A stretch of 64,000 nt of DNA from Acidobacteriota bacterium (GCA_029565065.1 JAKQOW010000092.1:93186-157185), one strand, 5' to 3'; positions 26,332 to 37,429 are shown, counted from the stretch's first letter. Program-made: numbers and translations. The notes: generated by a model from the sequence alone, not told the origin.

Positions 26332-26907
26332 TCAGGTGCGGAGCCGTTGCATCAGCCAGGCCATGTTCTCGCCGAGGGCGCGCATGGTGAGGATGCCTTC
26401 CTCGTCGTCTTCCACCTCGCCGATGTTGCGGCCGATGCCCATGTTCCAGTAGATGGACCCGGGGATGATCATCTCGCTGATGAGAAAGAAATGGTTCATG
26501 GTGTCGAAGGCATGGATGGCGCCGCCCCGGCGCACCGCCACCACCGCGGCGCCCACCTTCCGGCGCAGCAGGCTGTCGTTGGCGGCGGCAACCATACCGG
26601 AACGGTCCATCAGCGCCTTGATCTCGGGCGTGACGTCGGCGTAGTAGGTGGGGGAGGCGAGCAAGATGCCGTCCGCGGTGGTCATCTTGGCGATGCAGTC
26701 GTTGGCGATGTCGTCCGTGACGGCGCACCGGCCGTCCTTGGCCTTGAAACACCGGTAACAGGCGACGCAGCCGTGGATGAACCGGCCACCCAGCTGGACC
26801 TCCTCGGTCTCGAGGCCGGCCTTGTCCAGCTCCGCCAGGACGATCCCGATGAGCCGGTGGGTGTTCCCCTTGGGGCGAGGACTGCCGTTGAACGCCACGA
26901 CCTTCAT
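26332..26907 (-). CDS. NAD(P)H-dependent FMN reductase / iron-sulfur flavoprotein family
   Basis: This encodes 191 residues. FNGSPRPKGNTHRLIG at the N terminus is the FMN-phosphate-binding loop of the flavodoxin-like reductase family. GCVACYRCFKAKDGRC near residue 46 is the Cys cluster of the iron-sulfur flavoprotein subgroup, and SPTYYADVTPEIKALMDRS is the second flavin loop. It should shuttle electrons from NAD(P)H or ferredoxin to an unknown acceptor. GGAGG precedes the ATG by 7 nt. Confidence 0.85.
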   Translation of the reverse strand: MKVVAFNGSPRPKGNTHRLIGIVLAELDKAGLETEEVQLGGRFIHGCVACYRCFKAKDGRCAVTDDIANDCIAKMTTADGILLASPTYYADVTPEIKALMDRSGMVAAANDSLLRRKVGAAVVAVRRGGAIHAFDTMNHFFLISEMIIPGSIYWNMGIGRNIGEVEDDEEGILTMRALGENMAWLMQRLRT

Positions 26908-26985
26908 GAGCCCTCCTTCTTGGTGACTATTTGACGGAAATTATACCGCGGACCGAACGCCGGTCCAGCGAAAGATACGAAGGGG

Positions 26986-27013
26986 TTGACTTGTCGATTA
27001 CTCTAGTTATAAT
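26986..27013 (+). promoter_or_regulatory. Promoter of the TonB-dependent receptor
   Basis: TTGACT and a perfect TATAAT are 16 nt apart. The leader to the ATG is about 155 nt, long enough for regulation, but I recognise no riboswitch in it. Confidence 0.6.
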
Positions 27014-27175
27014 TCATTTTTCTTGTTTCTTTGCATTTGATCGAATTTGGCGCAATCCAAAGCGCCGCCAACGGCCACTCCGAGTCGAACCGGCTACCGC
27101 GCAACGCCATGCCGGCCGACCGATAGGGTCAGGCGGGAAACGGCCTGGCCTCCCGTATTTGGAAAGGAGGACAAC

Positions 27176-29179
27176 ATGAAACCATACCTGTATCTTCGTT
27201 TGCCAACCATCTGTTTAGCCCTGGCGCTCGTCGTCTGGGCCTGCGCCGGTTTGATGTTGGCGGCGCCGTCCGGCGCGGATGAGCCGGCGGCCCCAGCGGC
27301 CCAGAAACAGGCCAAAACACCGGAGAGCGGCAGCGGGGATCCGGTGCCGGCGTCGCCCGCCGATGAAAAGACCGTCGTCCCCCAGATCACCGAGGAGATC
27401 ACCGTCACCGCCACGGTGAAGCCCGAGTTGCCTGTGTCAAGCACGGCACGCATCGACCGCCGACTTATCGATACGGTGGCCCGCAAGGATATCTCCGAGG
27501 CGCTTTCCTACACCAGCGGCACGTTCGTGTCCACCGGTTCCAAGAACGAGCCCGGCATCCGCATCCGGGGTCTCGACACGTCGAAAATCTCCCTCTTCGT
27601 AGACGGCGTGCCGGTGGCTGAGCCGTATTTCAACTCGTTCAGCCTGGGTACGGTGCCCGTCCAGAGCCTGGACAGCATCCGCGTCGTCAAGGGCGCCTCA
27701 TCGGTCCTGTACGGCGCCAATGCGCTGGGCGGCGTGATCGACGTGACCACCCAGCGGCCCGAGCGGACGGCGCTCCGGTTGAACGGCATCTTCGGCACCG
27801 ACGGGCTGGCCACCGTGGGCGTTTCGGGCACGGCCCGCAGCGAGCAGACGGCGTTTGTCGGCTCGTTCTACTTCGACCGGTCCGACGAGTATGCCTACCT
27901 CGTGGACGGGGAGCGCACCGACCGGTTCCTCAGCGACTACGAGCGGTACGGGTTCAACGGGAAGTTCTATTACTTCCCGAGCGCCGGCAGCGAAGTTGTG
28001 GCCGAGGTGGACTGGTACGATTCAGCATACGGCGTCCCGCCGGCCACCGCCTACTCCAAGGCGCGCTACTGGCGGTTCTCCGACTGGAACCGCCTGATCA
28101 CCAGCCTGGGCGGGACGTTTGCCCTGGGCGGCCACGGCTATCTCAAGGCCAAGGGATTCTACACCCGTCACTTCAACGTGCTGGACGCGTACCGGAAGGC
28201 CGACCTGGCCGAGTTGCAGTGGGTGTCCACGTACAACAACGAGACGTACGGGGCCATCCTGTCGGGGGCGGTGGCGCCCACCGATGCGCACGACCTGCGG
28301 TTCTCGGTCAGCTACCGGGATGACCGGGTCAAGCAGCAGGGCGACAAGGGCGATCCGTGGGAGGAGTACAACCACAAGACGTTCTCCACGGGCATCGAGG
28401 ACCACTTCCAGATCGCCGAGCAGTGGACCTTGGTGGGCGGTGTGAGCGTCGATTATCTGGACAAGGATTTCGGCGACAACGACTCGGCCGTCAACCCCAT
28501 CGCCGGCATCCTGTATTCACCGGACGAGGCCTGGGACATCCACCTGACCATCGCCCAGAAGTCGCGGTTCCCGTCCATGAAAAACCTGTACAGCACCTCC
28601 GGCGGGAACCCGGACCTGCGGGACGAGCGCGGCACCAACACCGAGCTGGGCGCCGCCTGGCGCGGGCCGGTGAACGTCAGCGGTGCAGTGTTCTTCAACC
28701 GCATCAAGGACCTGATCGAGTCGGTGCGCCTGCCCAGCGGCTACAAGACCAACATCAACGTCGGCAACGCCCGGATCGCGGGCTTCGAGGTCTCCGCCGC
28801 CGCGCCGTGGTCCATCTTCGATTTCAACGTGAACTACACCTTTCTGGATGGCGAGAACATGGATACCGACGCGGACCTCGACCTGACGCCGCACCACCAG
28901 CTCAATGCGGTGGTCCGGGCGATGCCCGGCGGCGGCTGGACGGTGTCGGCGTGGGGTCTGGCGGTCTCGCGAGCCACCGTCCATGTCAACGATCTCGTGG
29001 TGCCGGCCCCCGGGTATCTGGTGCTCAACGCCGAGGTGGCCAAGCAGTTCAAGGCGTTCCAGGTGTTCGCGCGGGTGGAGAACCTGCTGGACCAGGCCTA
29101 CTCCACGGAGCCGGGGTTCCCGATGCCGGCGCGGTCTTTCCAGGCCGGCCTGCGTTTCGACTACGATTTTACGCGCTGA
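27176..29179 (+). CDS. TonB-dependent outer-membrane receptor (BtuB/CirA-like)
   Basis: This encodes 667 residues after AAAGGAGG. The signal peptide ends near residue 36 and a Pro/Ala/Lys-rich spacer follows. The TonB box is EEITVTA near residue 75, then the plug domain (IRGLDTSKISLFVDGVPV, SIRVVKGASSVLYGANALGGVIDV) and a 22-strand-type barrel. The C terminus (FRA-type FQAGLRFDYDFTR) lacks the exact terminal Phe but fits. It imports a siderophore, cobalamin or sugar with energy from TonB; a tonB gene is at 62689-63480. Substrate cannot be told: no transporter partner is adjacent. Confidence 0.88.
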   Translation: MKPYLYLRLPTICLALALVVWACAGLMLAAPSGADEPAAPAAQKQAKTPESGSGDPVPASPADEKTVVPQITEEITVTATVKPELPVSSTARIDRRLIDTVARKDISEALSYTSGTFVSTGSKNEPGIRIRGLDTSKISLFVDGVPVAEPYFNSFSLGTVPVQSLDSIRVVKGASSVLYGANALGGVIDVTTQRPERTALRLNGIFGTDGLATVGVSGTARSEQTAFVGSFYFDRSDEYAYLVDGERTDRFLSDYERYGFNGKFYYFPSAGSEVVAEVDWYDSAYGVPPATAYSKARYWRFSDWNRLITSLGGTFALGGHGYLKAKGFYTRHFNVLDAYRKADLAELQWVSTYNNETYGAILSGAVAPTDAHDLRFSVSYRDDRVKQQGDKGDPWEEYNHKTFSTGIEDHFQIAEQWTLVGGVSVDYLDKDFGDNDSAVNPIAGILYSPDEAWDIHLTIAQKSRFPSMKNLYSTSGGNPDLRDERGTNTELGAAWRGPVNVSGAVFFNRIKDLIESVRLPSGYKTNINVGNARIAGFEVSAAAPWSIFDFNVNYTFLDGENMDTDADLDLTPHHQLNAVVRAMPGGGWTVSAWGLAVSRATVHVNDLVVPAPGYLVLNAEVAKQFKAFQVFARVENLLDQAYSTEPGFPMPARSFQAGLRFDYDFTR

Positions 29180-29361
29180 CGATTCGAGACGGACGGAGGA
29201 GGCGGCGCACGCCGGTTACACAAACGACCGGCAGGCTTTGTCCGAAGGAAATGCCCGGTCGCCCGGATTTTTCAACGCCTCCTCGTTCGGTCCGTCCCGT
29301 GTTCAGTTTTTTTTGTAGGATTGGGGAGGGTTTTTCAGATCCGATTCGGTCGGATTGCCGG

Positions 29362-30555
29362 TCACCGTGCAGTCGGGCGGGTGACGGCACCTCCGTCGAG
29401 CACTCCGTGTTTTTCGCAGATGCGACGGACCGCGTCCAGGGGCAGGGCATCCACATGATGCCCGGCCAGCCCCTCCATGGTTTGGGCCTGGAACAGGGAA
29501 TTCAGAATGGCTTCCTCCGCGGCTTCCGCGGCGGCCAGGAACAGGGGCGTGAGATCATCGTTGCGGATCTCCCGGAGGGCCAGCGTCCGCGGGCCATCGG
29601 GACGCAGCCGGTTGTCCGGACACGTGGTGAACGCGATCGCATAGTCGCCGCTGCCGTTGGAACCGGCCCCGCCCGTCCGGGCCAGCCCGAAGACGGCCCG
29701 CTCGGCGAGCCGGCGCAGGTTTCGGTGCAGGAGCGGCGCGTCGGTGGCGACCACGATCATGCAGGATCCGTCGGCTCCGCCGGCAGACAGTTCGTCCTTC
29801 AAATAGTAACGGCCCAATTCCCGGCCCACCGGCGCGCCGTTAACCTGGAGAATACCGCCGAAATTGGTTTGCACCAGCACGCCCACGGTCCAACCGCCCA
29901 GACGGTCCGGCAGTTTGCGGCTGGAGGTGCCGATTCCCCCCTTGTAGCCGAAGCAGACCGTGCCGGTGCCGGCGCCCACGGCGCCTTCGGCCACCGGGCC
30001 GCCGGCGGCGTCCCGGATGGCCCGGCTCACGTGCTCCGGCCGGACCGCCAGGGCCCGGATGTCGTTGAGGAAGCCGTCGTTGGTTTCGCCCACCACGGCG
30101 TTGACCGAGCGGACGTCCGCGTTGCCCGGCAGGGCCAGCATGTGCGCCACGACCGCGGAGACCGCGGTGCCGACACTCAGCGTGTTGGTCAACACGATCG
30201 GCGTCTCGATTTCGCCCAGCTCGTTGACCTGGGTGGAGCCCGCCAACTTGCCGAAGCCGTTGGCCACATGGACGGCCGCCGGGACTTTTTCGCGGTACAG
30301 GTTGCCCCCGTGAGGCAGGACCGCGGTGACGCCGGTCCGGATGTCGCGCCCTTCGATCAGGGTGACATGTCCTAGCCGCACCCCAGCCACGTCGGTGATG
30401 GCGTTGAGCGGCCCCGGTGGCAGAATGCCGACGACCACGCCCATCGCCCGCGCCCGGCAGCGGGGAGACTCCGCGGCACGGCCGACAGCCGGCGGGAGCA
30501 GGGCAACGGAAACCAGCCATGCGGTGATGAACAATGCGACCACCGGATGTTTCAT
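29362..30555 (-). CDS. DmpA/BapA-family N-terminal nucleophile aminopeptidase (family S58), exported
   Basis: This encodes 397 residues; the ATG at MKHPVVAL is chosen over an upstream GTG because AGGTGG lies just before it. A signal peptide ends near VGRAAES. The fold markers are NAITDVAGVRLGHVTLIEG and GAGTGTVCFGYKGGIGTSSR; in DmpA the chain cleaves itself between Gly and the equivalent Ser, which becomes the N-terminal nucleophile (here GGIG-TSSR, with Thr at the matching place). Family members are D-amino, L-amino or beta-peptidyl aminopeptidases. Periplasmic peptide turnover is inferred. It converges on the receptor gene. Confidence 0.85.
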   Translation of the reverse strand: MKHPVVALFITAWLVSVALLPPAVGRAAESPRCRARAMGVVVGILPPGPLNAITDVAGVRLGHVTLIEGRDIRTGVTAVLPHGGNLYREKVPAAVHVANGFGKLAGSTQVNELGEIETPIVLTNTLSVGTAVSAVVAHMLALPGNADVRSVNAVVGETNDGFLNDIRALAVRPEHVSRAIRDAAGGPVAEGAVGAGTGTVCFGYKGGIGTSSRKLPDRLGGWTVGVLVQTNFGGILQVNGAPVGRELGRYYLKDELSAGGADGSCMIVVATDAPLLHRNLRRLAERAVFGLARTGGAGSNGSGDYAIAFTTCPDNRLRPDGPRTLALREIRNDDLTPLFLAAAEAAEEAILNSLFQAQTMEGLAGHHVDALPLDAVRRICEKHGVLDGGAVTRPTAR

Positions 30556-30703
30556 CGGATCCACCTGAGCGATTTACCGTGAGCATACCGATTCGACCGG
30601 AGGAAATCAATCGTGACGTGGATGTCGGGGCTCCATGCAGTCTCCCGCTGCTCCACACCAGATCGGGAGCCCACTCCGTCGCATCGCCGCGGCCGGAAAG
30701 ACC

Positions 30704-30732
30704 TTGACAGGTCATCGCCACTTTTGCACAAT
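30704..30732 (+). promoter_or_regulatory. Promoter of the hybrid sensor kinase
   Basis: A perfect TTGACA is followed after 17 nt by CACAAT. The implied transcript start is near 30739, arguing against the first in-frame GTG at 30744. Confidence 0.5.
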
Positions 30733-30830
30733 CAAAATAGATAGTGAGTTCAAAGAATGCGCACCGGATCACCGCCGATGATCGGCTGCTTTCAGTTCTG
30801 CCGCCGACTACCGGCAGACGCCATGGGTTG

Positions 30831-33800
30831 ATGTGGTCGAAACGGCTCGACAAGGCGACGGTTCCAGCTCAATCCGCGCGAACGGAGGCTATCCTGTTCA
30901 GAGCGCGAGCGGGTCGTCCGTCATCTGGGCTGCTGGCTGAAGGGTGCCGGCTGATCCTTTGGCTGCTGGGGCTTTCCAGTCTGGCGGTTGGAGCGGGAAA
31001 CGCTGCGCCACCGCTGCTCCATGCCGACAGTTTCATGTTCTCCCACCTGACCATCGATCAGGGATTGTCGCAGAGCAACGTGTTCTGCATTGTCCAGGAC
31101 CGCCGCGGCTTCATGTGGTTCGGGACCGAGGACGGCTTGAACCGCTTTGACGGGTACGAATTCCTGCACGTCACGCATGACCCGGGTGACGTGAACAGCC
31201 TGAGCAACGATACCATCACCGCCCTCTTCGAAGATCCGGATGGCTGCCTCTGGGTGGGGACCGCCAGCGGGCTCAACCGGCTCGATCCGGAAACCCTGCA
31301 GGTTCGGCGGCTCGGATCGGCGGCCGGCGAGCCCCGTGAATTGGGGTCCGTCGGCATCGAATCCATCTGTCGGGACCGACAGGGCCGGTTATGGGTGGCC
31401 ACGAAGGGCGGTCTGGCGTCGCTGGGACCTGGCGGTCGCGGCTGGCGTTTGTTCCAGTCGGATGGAAGCCGCACGGACCGTCTGAACGGACACGAAGTGT
31501 CAGTGCTCCTGGTGGATCGTCAGAGCCGGCTGTGGGCGGGCGGTTTCGATGGCGTCCTCCGCCGGGATCCCGACGACGGCCGCTTCCACCCGATCGGCAT
31601 CACCATCGAACCGGCTGAAGATGAGACGAGACAGGTCAACTGTCTGGCAGAAGACGCCGACGGCGTCATCTGGGCGGGGACCAACGGCGGGGGATTGCAT
31701 CGCTGGGACGCCCGGAACGGCCGATTCGCTTACTATCCGGCAACTCAACCCCACAACCGCGCGGAGCCGCTGCGTTACATCAATGCTTTGGCGGTGGACG
31801 CGCACGGTCGTCTGTGGGCGGGGACACACGGTTCCGGTGTGGTCGTCCTCGATACGGTTCGTGAACAAAATCTCCATTTGTTGCCTGATGCCAGCGATGC
31901 ACACACCATCAGCTACCCGCTGGTCGCCTCGGTGTTTCGGGATCGGGGCGATACCATGTGGATCGGCACCCACGGCAAGGGACTCGACCTGTGGAATCCT
32001 TACCAGCAGAAATTCGAGCGGCACCGCCGCAACCCGGCGGATCCGGACAGCATGGGCGTGACCAGCGTGCGGGCGATTCTGGAAGATCGCGACGGTCAGC
32101 TCTGGGTGGGTGGATACAGCGGATTCGACCGGCTCGATCGGCAAACCGGGCGGTTCGAACATCTGCCGCAGAGTTGGCCCAACGGAATCGTCCGGGTCTT
32201 GCGCGAGGATCCGGACGAACCCGGCCGGGTTATCTGGCTGGGCATGGAGAGCGGCCAGCCCCACCTGATCGCGTACGACCGGATCCGGAAGAAAATCTGG
32301 AAGCAATACAACTTCATCGAGCGGTTCGGCTTCCACACCCATCAGGTCCGGGACGTCCTCCTGGAGGCCGACGGCTCGACCTGGGTCGGCACGAGCGAAG
32401 GGCTGCTGCGATTTGACCGCCGCACCGGTGCGTTTGCGCGGATGGTCCATGACGCAGCCGATCCCGGGAGCCTGGGGCATAACCAGGTCAACGCGATCGT
32501 CCGGGCTTCCGACGGCAACCTGTGGGTGGGCACCATGGGCGGCGGCCTCGGCCGGTTCGATCCGGCCACCGGACGGTTTGCCGGCTTTCGGCATCGGGAC
32601 GGGGACCCGGATAGCCTGGCCAGCGACAGCGTGATGACGCTGCTCGAAGCAGAGCCGGGAGTGCTCTGGATCGGCACCGCGGGCGGGTTGTCCCGGCTGG
32701 AGCTCCGCACCGGCCGTTTCACCTCCTTCAGCACACGCAACGGCTTGCCCAACGATATGATCTACGGCATCTTGCCGGACGCGCAAGGTCGCCTGTGGCT
32801 CAGCACGAACCGCGGCCTGACCTGCTTCGATCCAGCGTCCGGAACCTGCCGAAATTTCGATGTCAGTGACGGCCTGCAGAGCAACGAGTTCAACGCGGGT
32901 GCGCACCACCGCAGCCGATCCGGCGAACTGTTTTTCGGCGGCATCGAGGGGTTCAACGCATTCCATCCGGAGAGCATCCGCGACAATCCGCACGCCCCGC
33001 TGATTGCAATCACCGCGCTGCAGATATTCAATCAGCCGGTGCATGTGGGGCCGATGGCCGACGGACGCGTTGTGCTGCCCCGGGATATCACGGCGACATC
33101 GGCCATCGAATTGACTCACGGCGACCGGGTGTTCACCCTCGGATTCGCGGCGATGAGCCCCGTGATGCCGGGGAAGAACCGGCACGCGTACATGCTGGAG
33201 GGCTGGGACACCGATTGGAACCAGGTGGGCAGCCGGCGCTACGCCACCTTCGTCAATCTTCCGCCCGGTGAATACGTCTTTCGGGTGATCGGCTCAAACA
33301 GTGACGGTGTCTGGAATCGAACCGGCGTGCGATTGGCCATCCGGATCCAACCGCCGTTCTGGGCGACGTGGTGGTTCCGCACCCTCGGCTTGGCCGGGCT
33401 GGCGCTGCTCGTCTGGAGCGTTCATCTTGTCCGCACCATGGCCATCCGTAAACGGAACCGCGAGCTGCAGTCCGTCAATCTCGCGCTGCAGGAACAGATC
33501 GTCGAACGCCGGCGGGTCGAGGATGCCCTGCGGCTCAGCGAGGCCAAGTACCGGACGCTGACGGACAATCTGACGGTCGGCATTTTCCGTGCGTCAACAG
33601 GGGCGGACGCCCGGTTCGTGGAGGCCAACCCCGCCCTGGCGAGTATCCTGGGGCATGCGCGCCGTGAGGACATTCTCGACCGCCCGGCCGCCGGATATTT
33701 TGACAAACCGGACGACTGGTCGGAGCTGGTGCAGCAGTTGGAGCAGGCAGGCCGGACCCGACTGGATATCGTGGTGATTCGCCGTCCCGATGGGACGACC

Positions 33801-35072
33801 GTACATTGCGCCGTGACGGCGGTGGCCTTCCGCGATCCGGAGGGCCGGCTGGCCGGCTACGACGGTCTGATCGAGGATATCTCCGAACGGCGGGCGCTCG
33901 AAAGCCAGATCCGTCAAACCCAGAAGATGGAGGCCATCGGCCGCCTGGCCGGCGGTGTCGCCCATGACTTCAACAACATTCTGACGGTGATCAACGGCCG
34001 CGCGGAGATGGCGCTCTCTGGGCTGAAGCCGGAGGAGCCCGCTTACCGAAGCTTGAGTGAAATCGTCCAGGGCGGGCGCCGGGCCGAGGATCTGATCCGT
34101 CAACTCCTGGCGTTCAGCCGGCGCCAGGTGATCACGCCCGTCGTCGTGGACGTCAACCAGGTTCTCGTCGGACTGGAGCGGATGCTGCGCCGGTTGATCG
34201 GCGAAGACGTCCAGTTGCAGTCGGTGTTGGCAGCGGGCCTGCCCTCCATCAAGGCTGATCCCGGCCAGTTGGAGCAGGTGTTTCTCAACCTGGTGGTGAA
34301 TGCACGGGACGCGCTCGCCGAACTCGACGAAGCGACAGGGGATAAACAGATCACCATCGGCACCGGTGCGGCGGCGCTGGATGATGAATACATCCTGAAT
34401 CATCCCGAGATCCAGCCCGGCCGGTATGTGATCATCTCGGTCAGCGACAACGGGGTGGGGATGACGGCGGATATCCAGAGCCAGATCTTCGAGCCGTTCT
34501 TCACCACCAAGCAGGCCGGCCGGGGCACCGGCCTGGGTTTGGCGACGGTTTTCGGCATCGTCAAGCAAAACGGCGGAGCGATCAACGTCTACAGCGAGCC
34601 GGGACGCGGCTCGCGGTTCCGCGTGTACTGGCCCGCCGCACCGACCGAAGACGCGGCGGCTGCGCCGCGTGCACCTGAGGCGCCGCTCGCCGGAGGCCGG
34701 GAAACCATCCTTGTGGTGGAGGACGATCCGCAGGTGCGCCAGTTCGCCTGTGACGGACTGCGGGGATTGGGGTACCACGTGCTGGAAGCCGATTCCGGCA
34801 CCGCCGCCCTCCGGGTGCTGGACGATCCGAGTATCTCGGTTCAATTGCTGTTCACCGACGTGGTGATGCCGGGCCTGAGCGGCATCGAGCTGGCGCACCG
34901 CCTGCCAGCCCGTTTCAGCGGATTGCCGGTGCTGTTCGCATCAGGCTACGCCGATCACCACCTGATGACGGACGGCAGCCTCACCCTCGGCGTCAATTTC
35001 ATCGAAAAACCATATGCCATTCGAGCGCTGGCCACCCGAATCAGGGACTTGCTGAACAAGCTGAAAACATAG
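30831..35072 (+). CDS. Hybrid two-component sensor kinase with beta-propeller input (Reg_prop / Y_Y_Y / PAS / HisKA / HATPase / REC)
   Basis: This encodes about 1413 residues; the start is uncertain (GTG at 30744 is possible, neither has a Shine-Dalgarno). After a hydrophobic segment ([19 protein letters not shown]) come about a dozen Reg_prop blades of the type LWVGTxxGLxRxD, then a Y_Y_Y domain and a membrane helix ([19 protein letters not shown]) near residue 850. The cytoplasmic part has a PAS domain, HisKA with [11 protein letters not shown] (phospho-His), HATPase with [18 protein letters not shown], and a C-terminal receiver ([18 protein letters not shown]). Unlike Bacteroides HTCS regulators it lacks an AraC-type DNA-binding domain, so output needs a partner. 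Confidence 0.9.
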   Translation: MWSKRLDKATVPAQSARTEAILFRARAGRPSSGLLAEGCRLILWLLGLSSLAVGAGNAAPPLLHADSFMFSHLTIDQGLSQSNVFCIVQDRRGFMWFGTEDGLNRFDGYEFLHVTHDPGDVNSLSNDTITALFEDPDGCLWVGTASGLNRLDPETLQVRRLGSAAGEPRELGSVGIESICRDRQGRLWVATKGGLASLGPGGRGWRLFQSDGSRTDRLNGHEVSVLLVDRQSRLWAGGFDGVLRRDPDDGRFHPIGITIEPAEDETRQVNCLAEDADGVIWAGTNGGGLHRWDARNGRFAYYPATQPHNRAEPLRYINALAVDAHGRLWAGTHGSGVVVLDTVREQNLHLLPDASDAHTISYPLVASVFRDRGDTMWIGTHGKGLDLWNPYQQKFERHRRNPADPDSMGVTSVRAILEDRDGQLWVGGYSGFDRLDRQTGRFEHLPQSWPNGIVRVLREDPDEPGRVIWLGMESGQPHLIAYDRIRKKIWKQYNFIERFGFHTHQVRDVLLEADGSTWVGTSEGLLRFDRRTGAFARMVHDAADPGSLGHNQVNAIVRASDGNLWVGTMGGGLGRFDPATGRFAGFRHRDGDPDSLASDSVMTLLEAEPGVLWIGTAGGLSRLELRTGRFTSFSTRNGLPNDMIYGILPDAQGRLWLSTNRGLTCFDPASGTCRNFDVSDGLQSNEFNAGAHHRSRSGELFFGGIEGFNAFHPESIRDNPHAPLIAITALQIFNQPVHVGPMADGRVVLPRDITATSAIELTHGDRVFTLGFAAMSPVMPGKNRHAYMLEGWDTDWNQVGSRRYATFVNLPPGEYVFRVIGSNSDGVWNRTGVRLAIRIQPPFWATWWFRTLGLAGLALLVWSVHLVRTMAIRKRNRELQSVNLALQEQIVERRRVEDALRLSEAKYRTLTDNLTVGIFRASTGADARFVEANPALASILGHARREDILDRPAAGYFDKPDDWSELVQQLEQAGRTRLDIVVIRRPDGTTVHCAVTAVAFRDPEGRLAGYDGLIEDISERRALESQIRQTQKMEAIGRLAGGVAHDFNNILTVINGRAEMALSGLKPEEPAYRSLSEIVQGGRRAEDLIRQLLAFSRRQVITPVVVDVNQVLVGLERMLRRLIGEDVQLQSVLAAGLPSIKADPGQLEQVFLNLVVNARDALAELDEATGDKQITIGTGAAALDDEYILNHPEIQPGRYVIISVSDNGVGMTADIQSQIFEPFFTTKQAGRGTGLGLATVFGIVKQNGGAINVYSEPGRGSRFRVYWPAAPTEDAAAAPRAPEAPLAGGRETILVVEDDPQVRQFACDGLRGLGYHVLEADSGTAALRVLDDPSISVQLLFTDVVMPGLSGIELAHRLPARFSGLPVLFASGYADHHLMTDGSLTLGVNFIEKPYAIRALATRIRDLLNKLKT

Positions 35073-35110
35073 GATCCGGTGCCATCCGGCGGCGAGGCGT
35101 GCCCCTTCGC

Positions 35111-35653
35111 TCACTGATCCACCTGAAGGGGAACATCCGGGTTCACCCGGGCGTAGATGAGTTCGTCCAGCCAGCGGCCGTCCTTGCGGACAGCCAGGCG
35201 GCACCGACCTTCCGCTTCATAGCCGCATTTTTCGAGTACACGGGCCGATGCCGGATTGCTGGAGAACACCCGGGCATGAATGCGAACCAGGGGGAATTGT
35301 GCGAATGCCCAGCCGGTCAGGGCGCGCACCGCCCGGGTGGCGATGCCCCGGCCCCAGAACGGCTCGCCCAGCCAGTAACCGATCTCCGCGGCGTGCCGGT
35401 ATACGTCCTCCTGCAGTTCCAAACCGATTCCGCCGATCAGTTCTTTCGCCGAGGCGATGGCAAAGCGGGTTTCCGGCTCCTGCCGCTGCGACGCCTCGAG
35501 CCAGGCTGCGGCGTCCGCCGCGGTGTAGGGATGAGGGAATCGGTCGCGCAGGCCCAGCCACACGCTCCGGTTGTCGGCGTAGCGGATCAGGGCGCCGGCA
35601 TCGTCGGACGCAAAGGAACGAATCCGGAAGCTGTCGCCGATATCCAATTGCAT
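35111..35653 (-). CDS. GNAT acetyltransferase, RimJ/RimL type
   Basis: This encodes 180 residues. IGDSFRIRSFASDDAGALIRYADN is the usual RimJ-type opening, EIGYWLGEPFWGRGIATRAVRAL holds the acetyl-CoA pyrophosphate loop, and VFSSNPASARVLEKCGYEAEGR is motif B. It should N-acetylate a protein N terminus or small amine. The stop lies 38 nt from the sensor kinase stop in a convergent arrangement. Confidence 0.85.
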   Translation of the reverse strand: MQLDIGDSFRIRSFASDDAGALIRYADNRSVWLGLRDRFPHPYTAADAAAWLEASQRQEPETRFAIASAKELIGGIGLELQEDVYRHAAEIGYWLGEPFWGRGIATRAVRALTGWAFAQFPLVRIHARVFSSNPASARVLEKCGYEAEGRCRLAVRKDGRWLDELIYARVNPDVPLQVDQ

Positions 35654-35731
35654 GCCTTCACCGCCTATTGACGCTGAACCGGTATACGGACAGGAGGGAA
35701 CCGGTGTTGGCGCCCGCCGAGGGGCGGGGGA

Positions 35732-37429
35732 TCAGCCGACCCGGAACAGTTCGCCGAGGCGCTTGCCCAGGATTTTACCAGCCAGGAAGATGGACGTCGA
35801 GAGGATGACCATCCCGACGAACCCGAGCGCGCACGCCTGGTAGTAGCCTCCGGACGTGGCCGAGGAGAGGACGTAGATGGATTTGGTGATGGGATAAAAC
35901 TCCTCGCGCATGGCCAGAATCAGGCTGTCGCTGACTTCCAGCATCGCGTAGGCGAAACACAGCAGCATGCCGGCCACCAGATTGGCGGTGATGAGCGGGA
36001 TCGTGATCCGGCGCATGGTCCGGGCGGGGGTGGCGCCGAGGCTCTGCGCCGCCTCTTCCAGTGTTACGCTGGTCTGCTGGAAACCGGCGTACGCCGAACG
36101 GACCATGTAGGGCAGGCGCCGCATGCCGTAACTCAGCACCAGAAGGATGGTGGGGTTGATTCGCGGATCGAGGAACGTGCCGCTGAACGTGGCCACATAG
36201 CCGAAGGCGACGATGACTCCCGGCAGCGCCAGCGGCAGCATCACCAGGGCGTCCAGCAGGCTGGATCCATGGAACTTCCGCCGCGCCAGCAGAAAGGCGA
36301 CGATGACCCCCATCGCCACATCCAGCAGGGTGCTCAGGATGCTGTAGAAGAGGCTGTTCTGAATGGACACGGAAGTGAGCGGCTGGGTGAAGATGCTCTG
36401 GTAATGGGCCAGGGTGAAACGCACCGGCAGCACGGTGCCGAACCACTGCTCCGCCAGCGACATGAGCAGCACGCCGGCGTGGGGCAGCAGCGCCACCAGG
36501 ACCAGCCCCACTGTCAGCACGAGAATCAACCCGGCGACGACGGGTGATGCGGATTTCTCGCGGCCGGTGACGTGGCCGCGCGCCAGCATCTCGTAGCGGC
36601 GACCGCCGATGAGCCGCTTGGAGACCAGGAAAAAGGTCGCGGTCAGGACGATTACGAGCACCACCAGGGCGTAGCCCATGGGATTTTCGTTGATGTCGGT
36701 GACCATGGAAAAAATCTGCACGGAAATGGTCTTCTGGAAATCGAAGATGAGCGGGGTGCCCAGGTCGGTGAACGACCAGATGAACACGATGGCCGCCCCG
36801 GCGAAGAATCCGGGCAGCATGAGGGGCAGGGTGATGCGGCGGAGGACCGCCCAGCGGGAGGCGCCGGTGCTCAGGGCCACCTCTTCCAGCGACGGGTCCA
36901 CGTTCGCCATGGCGGCGGAGAGGTTCAGGAACATGATGGGGTAGAAATTCATGGTTTCGAGGAAGATCACCCCCATAAACCCGCCGTCCCCGAACCAGTC
37001 GATGGGCTGCTGGATCACGCCGAGCTGCATGAGCAGGAGGTTGACCGCCCCGAACCGCGCGAACAGCTGTTTCATGCCGATGGCGCCCACGAACGGTGGC
37101 AGGATCATGGGCACCAACACCAGTGCCTGCAGGAATCCCTTGCCGCGGAATCGGTAGTTGGCGAACGTGTAGACCAGCGGCAGCGCCAGGACGGTGGTGC
37201 CGACCGTGGTGAGCGTGCCGATCAGCAGGCTGTTGACAATGGATTCACGGAGCAGCGGATTTTGAAACAGCAGGCCGAAGAAACCCAGATCGAAACGGCC
37301 GCCGAAGAAAAACGCCTTGACGAATACATAGGACAGGGGATAGATCATGAACACGAACATGAACAGGACCGCGACGGTGGCCAAGCCCCAATCAACGGGC
37401 CTCATTCGTGTCGCGGCCGAGCGGGTCAT
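35732..37429 (-). CDS. Iron(III)/polyamine-type ABC transporter permease, fused two-domain
   Basis: This encodes 565 residues with about twelve membrane helices in two homologous halves. Each half has an EAA loop: EVALSTGASRWAVLRRITLPLMLPG near residue 180 and EAAQSLGATPARTMRRITIPLITAN near residue 460. Fused permeases of this kind (FbpB/SfuB/AfuB, or phosphonate PhnV-like) work with one ATPase and one binding protein. It overlaps the ATPase gene by 4 nt. Confidence 0.9.
   Translation of the reverse strand: MTRSAATRMRPVDWGLATVAVLFMFVFMIYPLSYVFVKAFFFGGRFDLGFFGLLFQNPLLRESIVNSLLIGTLTTVGTTVLALPLVYTFANYRFRGKGFLQALVLVPMILPPFVGAIGMKQLFARFGAVNLLLMQLGVIQQPIDWFGDGGFMGVIFLETMNFYPIMFLNLSAAMANVDPSLEEVALSTGASRWAVLRRITLPLMLPGFFAGAAIVFIWSFTDLGTPLIFDFQKTISVQIFSMVTDINENPMGYALVVLVIVLTATFFLVSKRLIGGRRYEMLARGHVTGREKSASPVVAGLILVLTVGLVLVALLPHAGVLLMSLAEQWFGTVLPVRFTLAHYQSIFTQPLTSVSIQNSLFYSILSTLLDVAMGVIVAFLLARRKFHGSSLLDALVMLPLALPGVIVAFGYVATFSGTFLDPRINPTILLVLSYGMRRLPYMVRSAYAGFQQTSVTLEEAAQSLGATPARTMRRITIPLITANLVAGMLLCFAYAMLEVSDSLILAMREEFYPITKSIYVLSSATSGGYYQACALGFVGMVILSTSIFLAGKILGKRLGELFRVG

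Noticed and set aside
27014..27175. Cobalamin riboswitch in the leader of the TonB-dependent receptor
   Set aside because: The leader is long and has a CGGGAAAC-type string, but the conserved B12-box and GCCACTG elements are not recognisable. A covariance search for the cobalamin family would decide.
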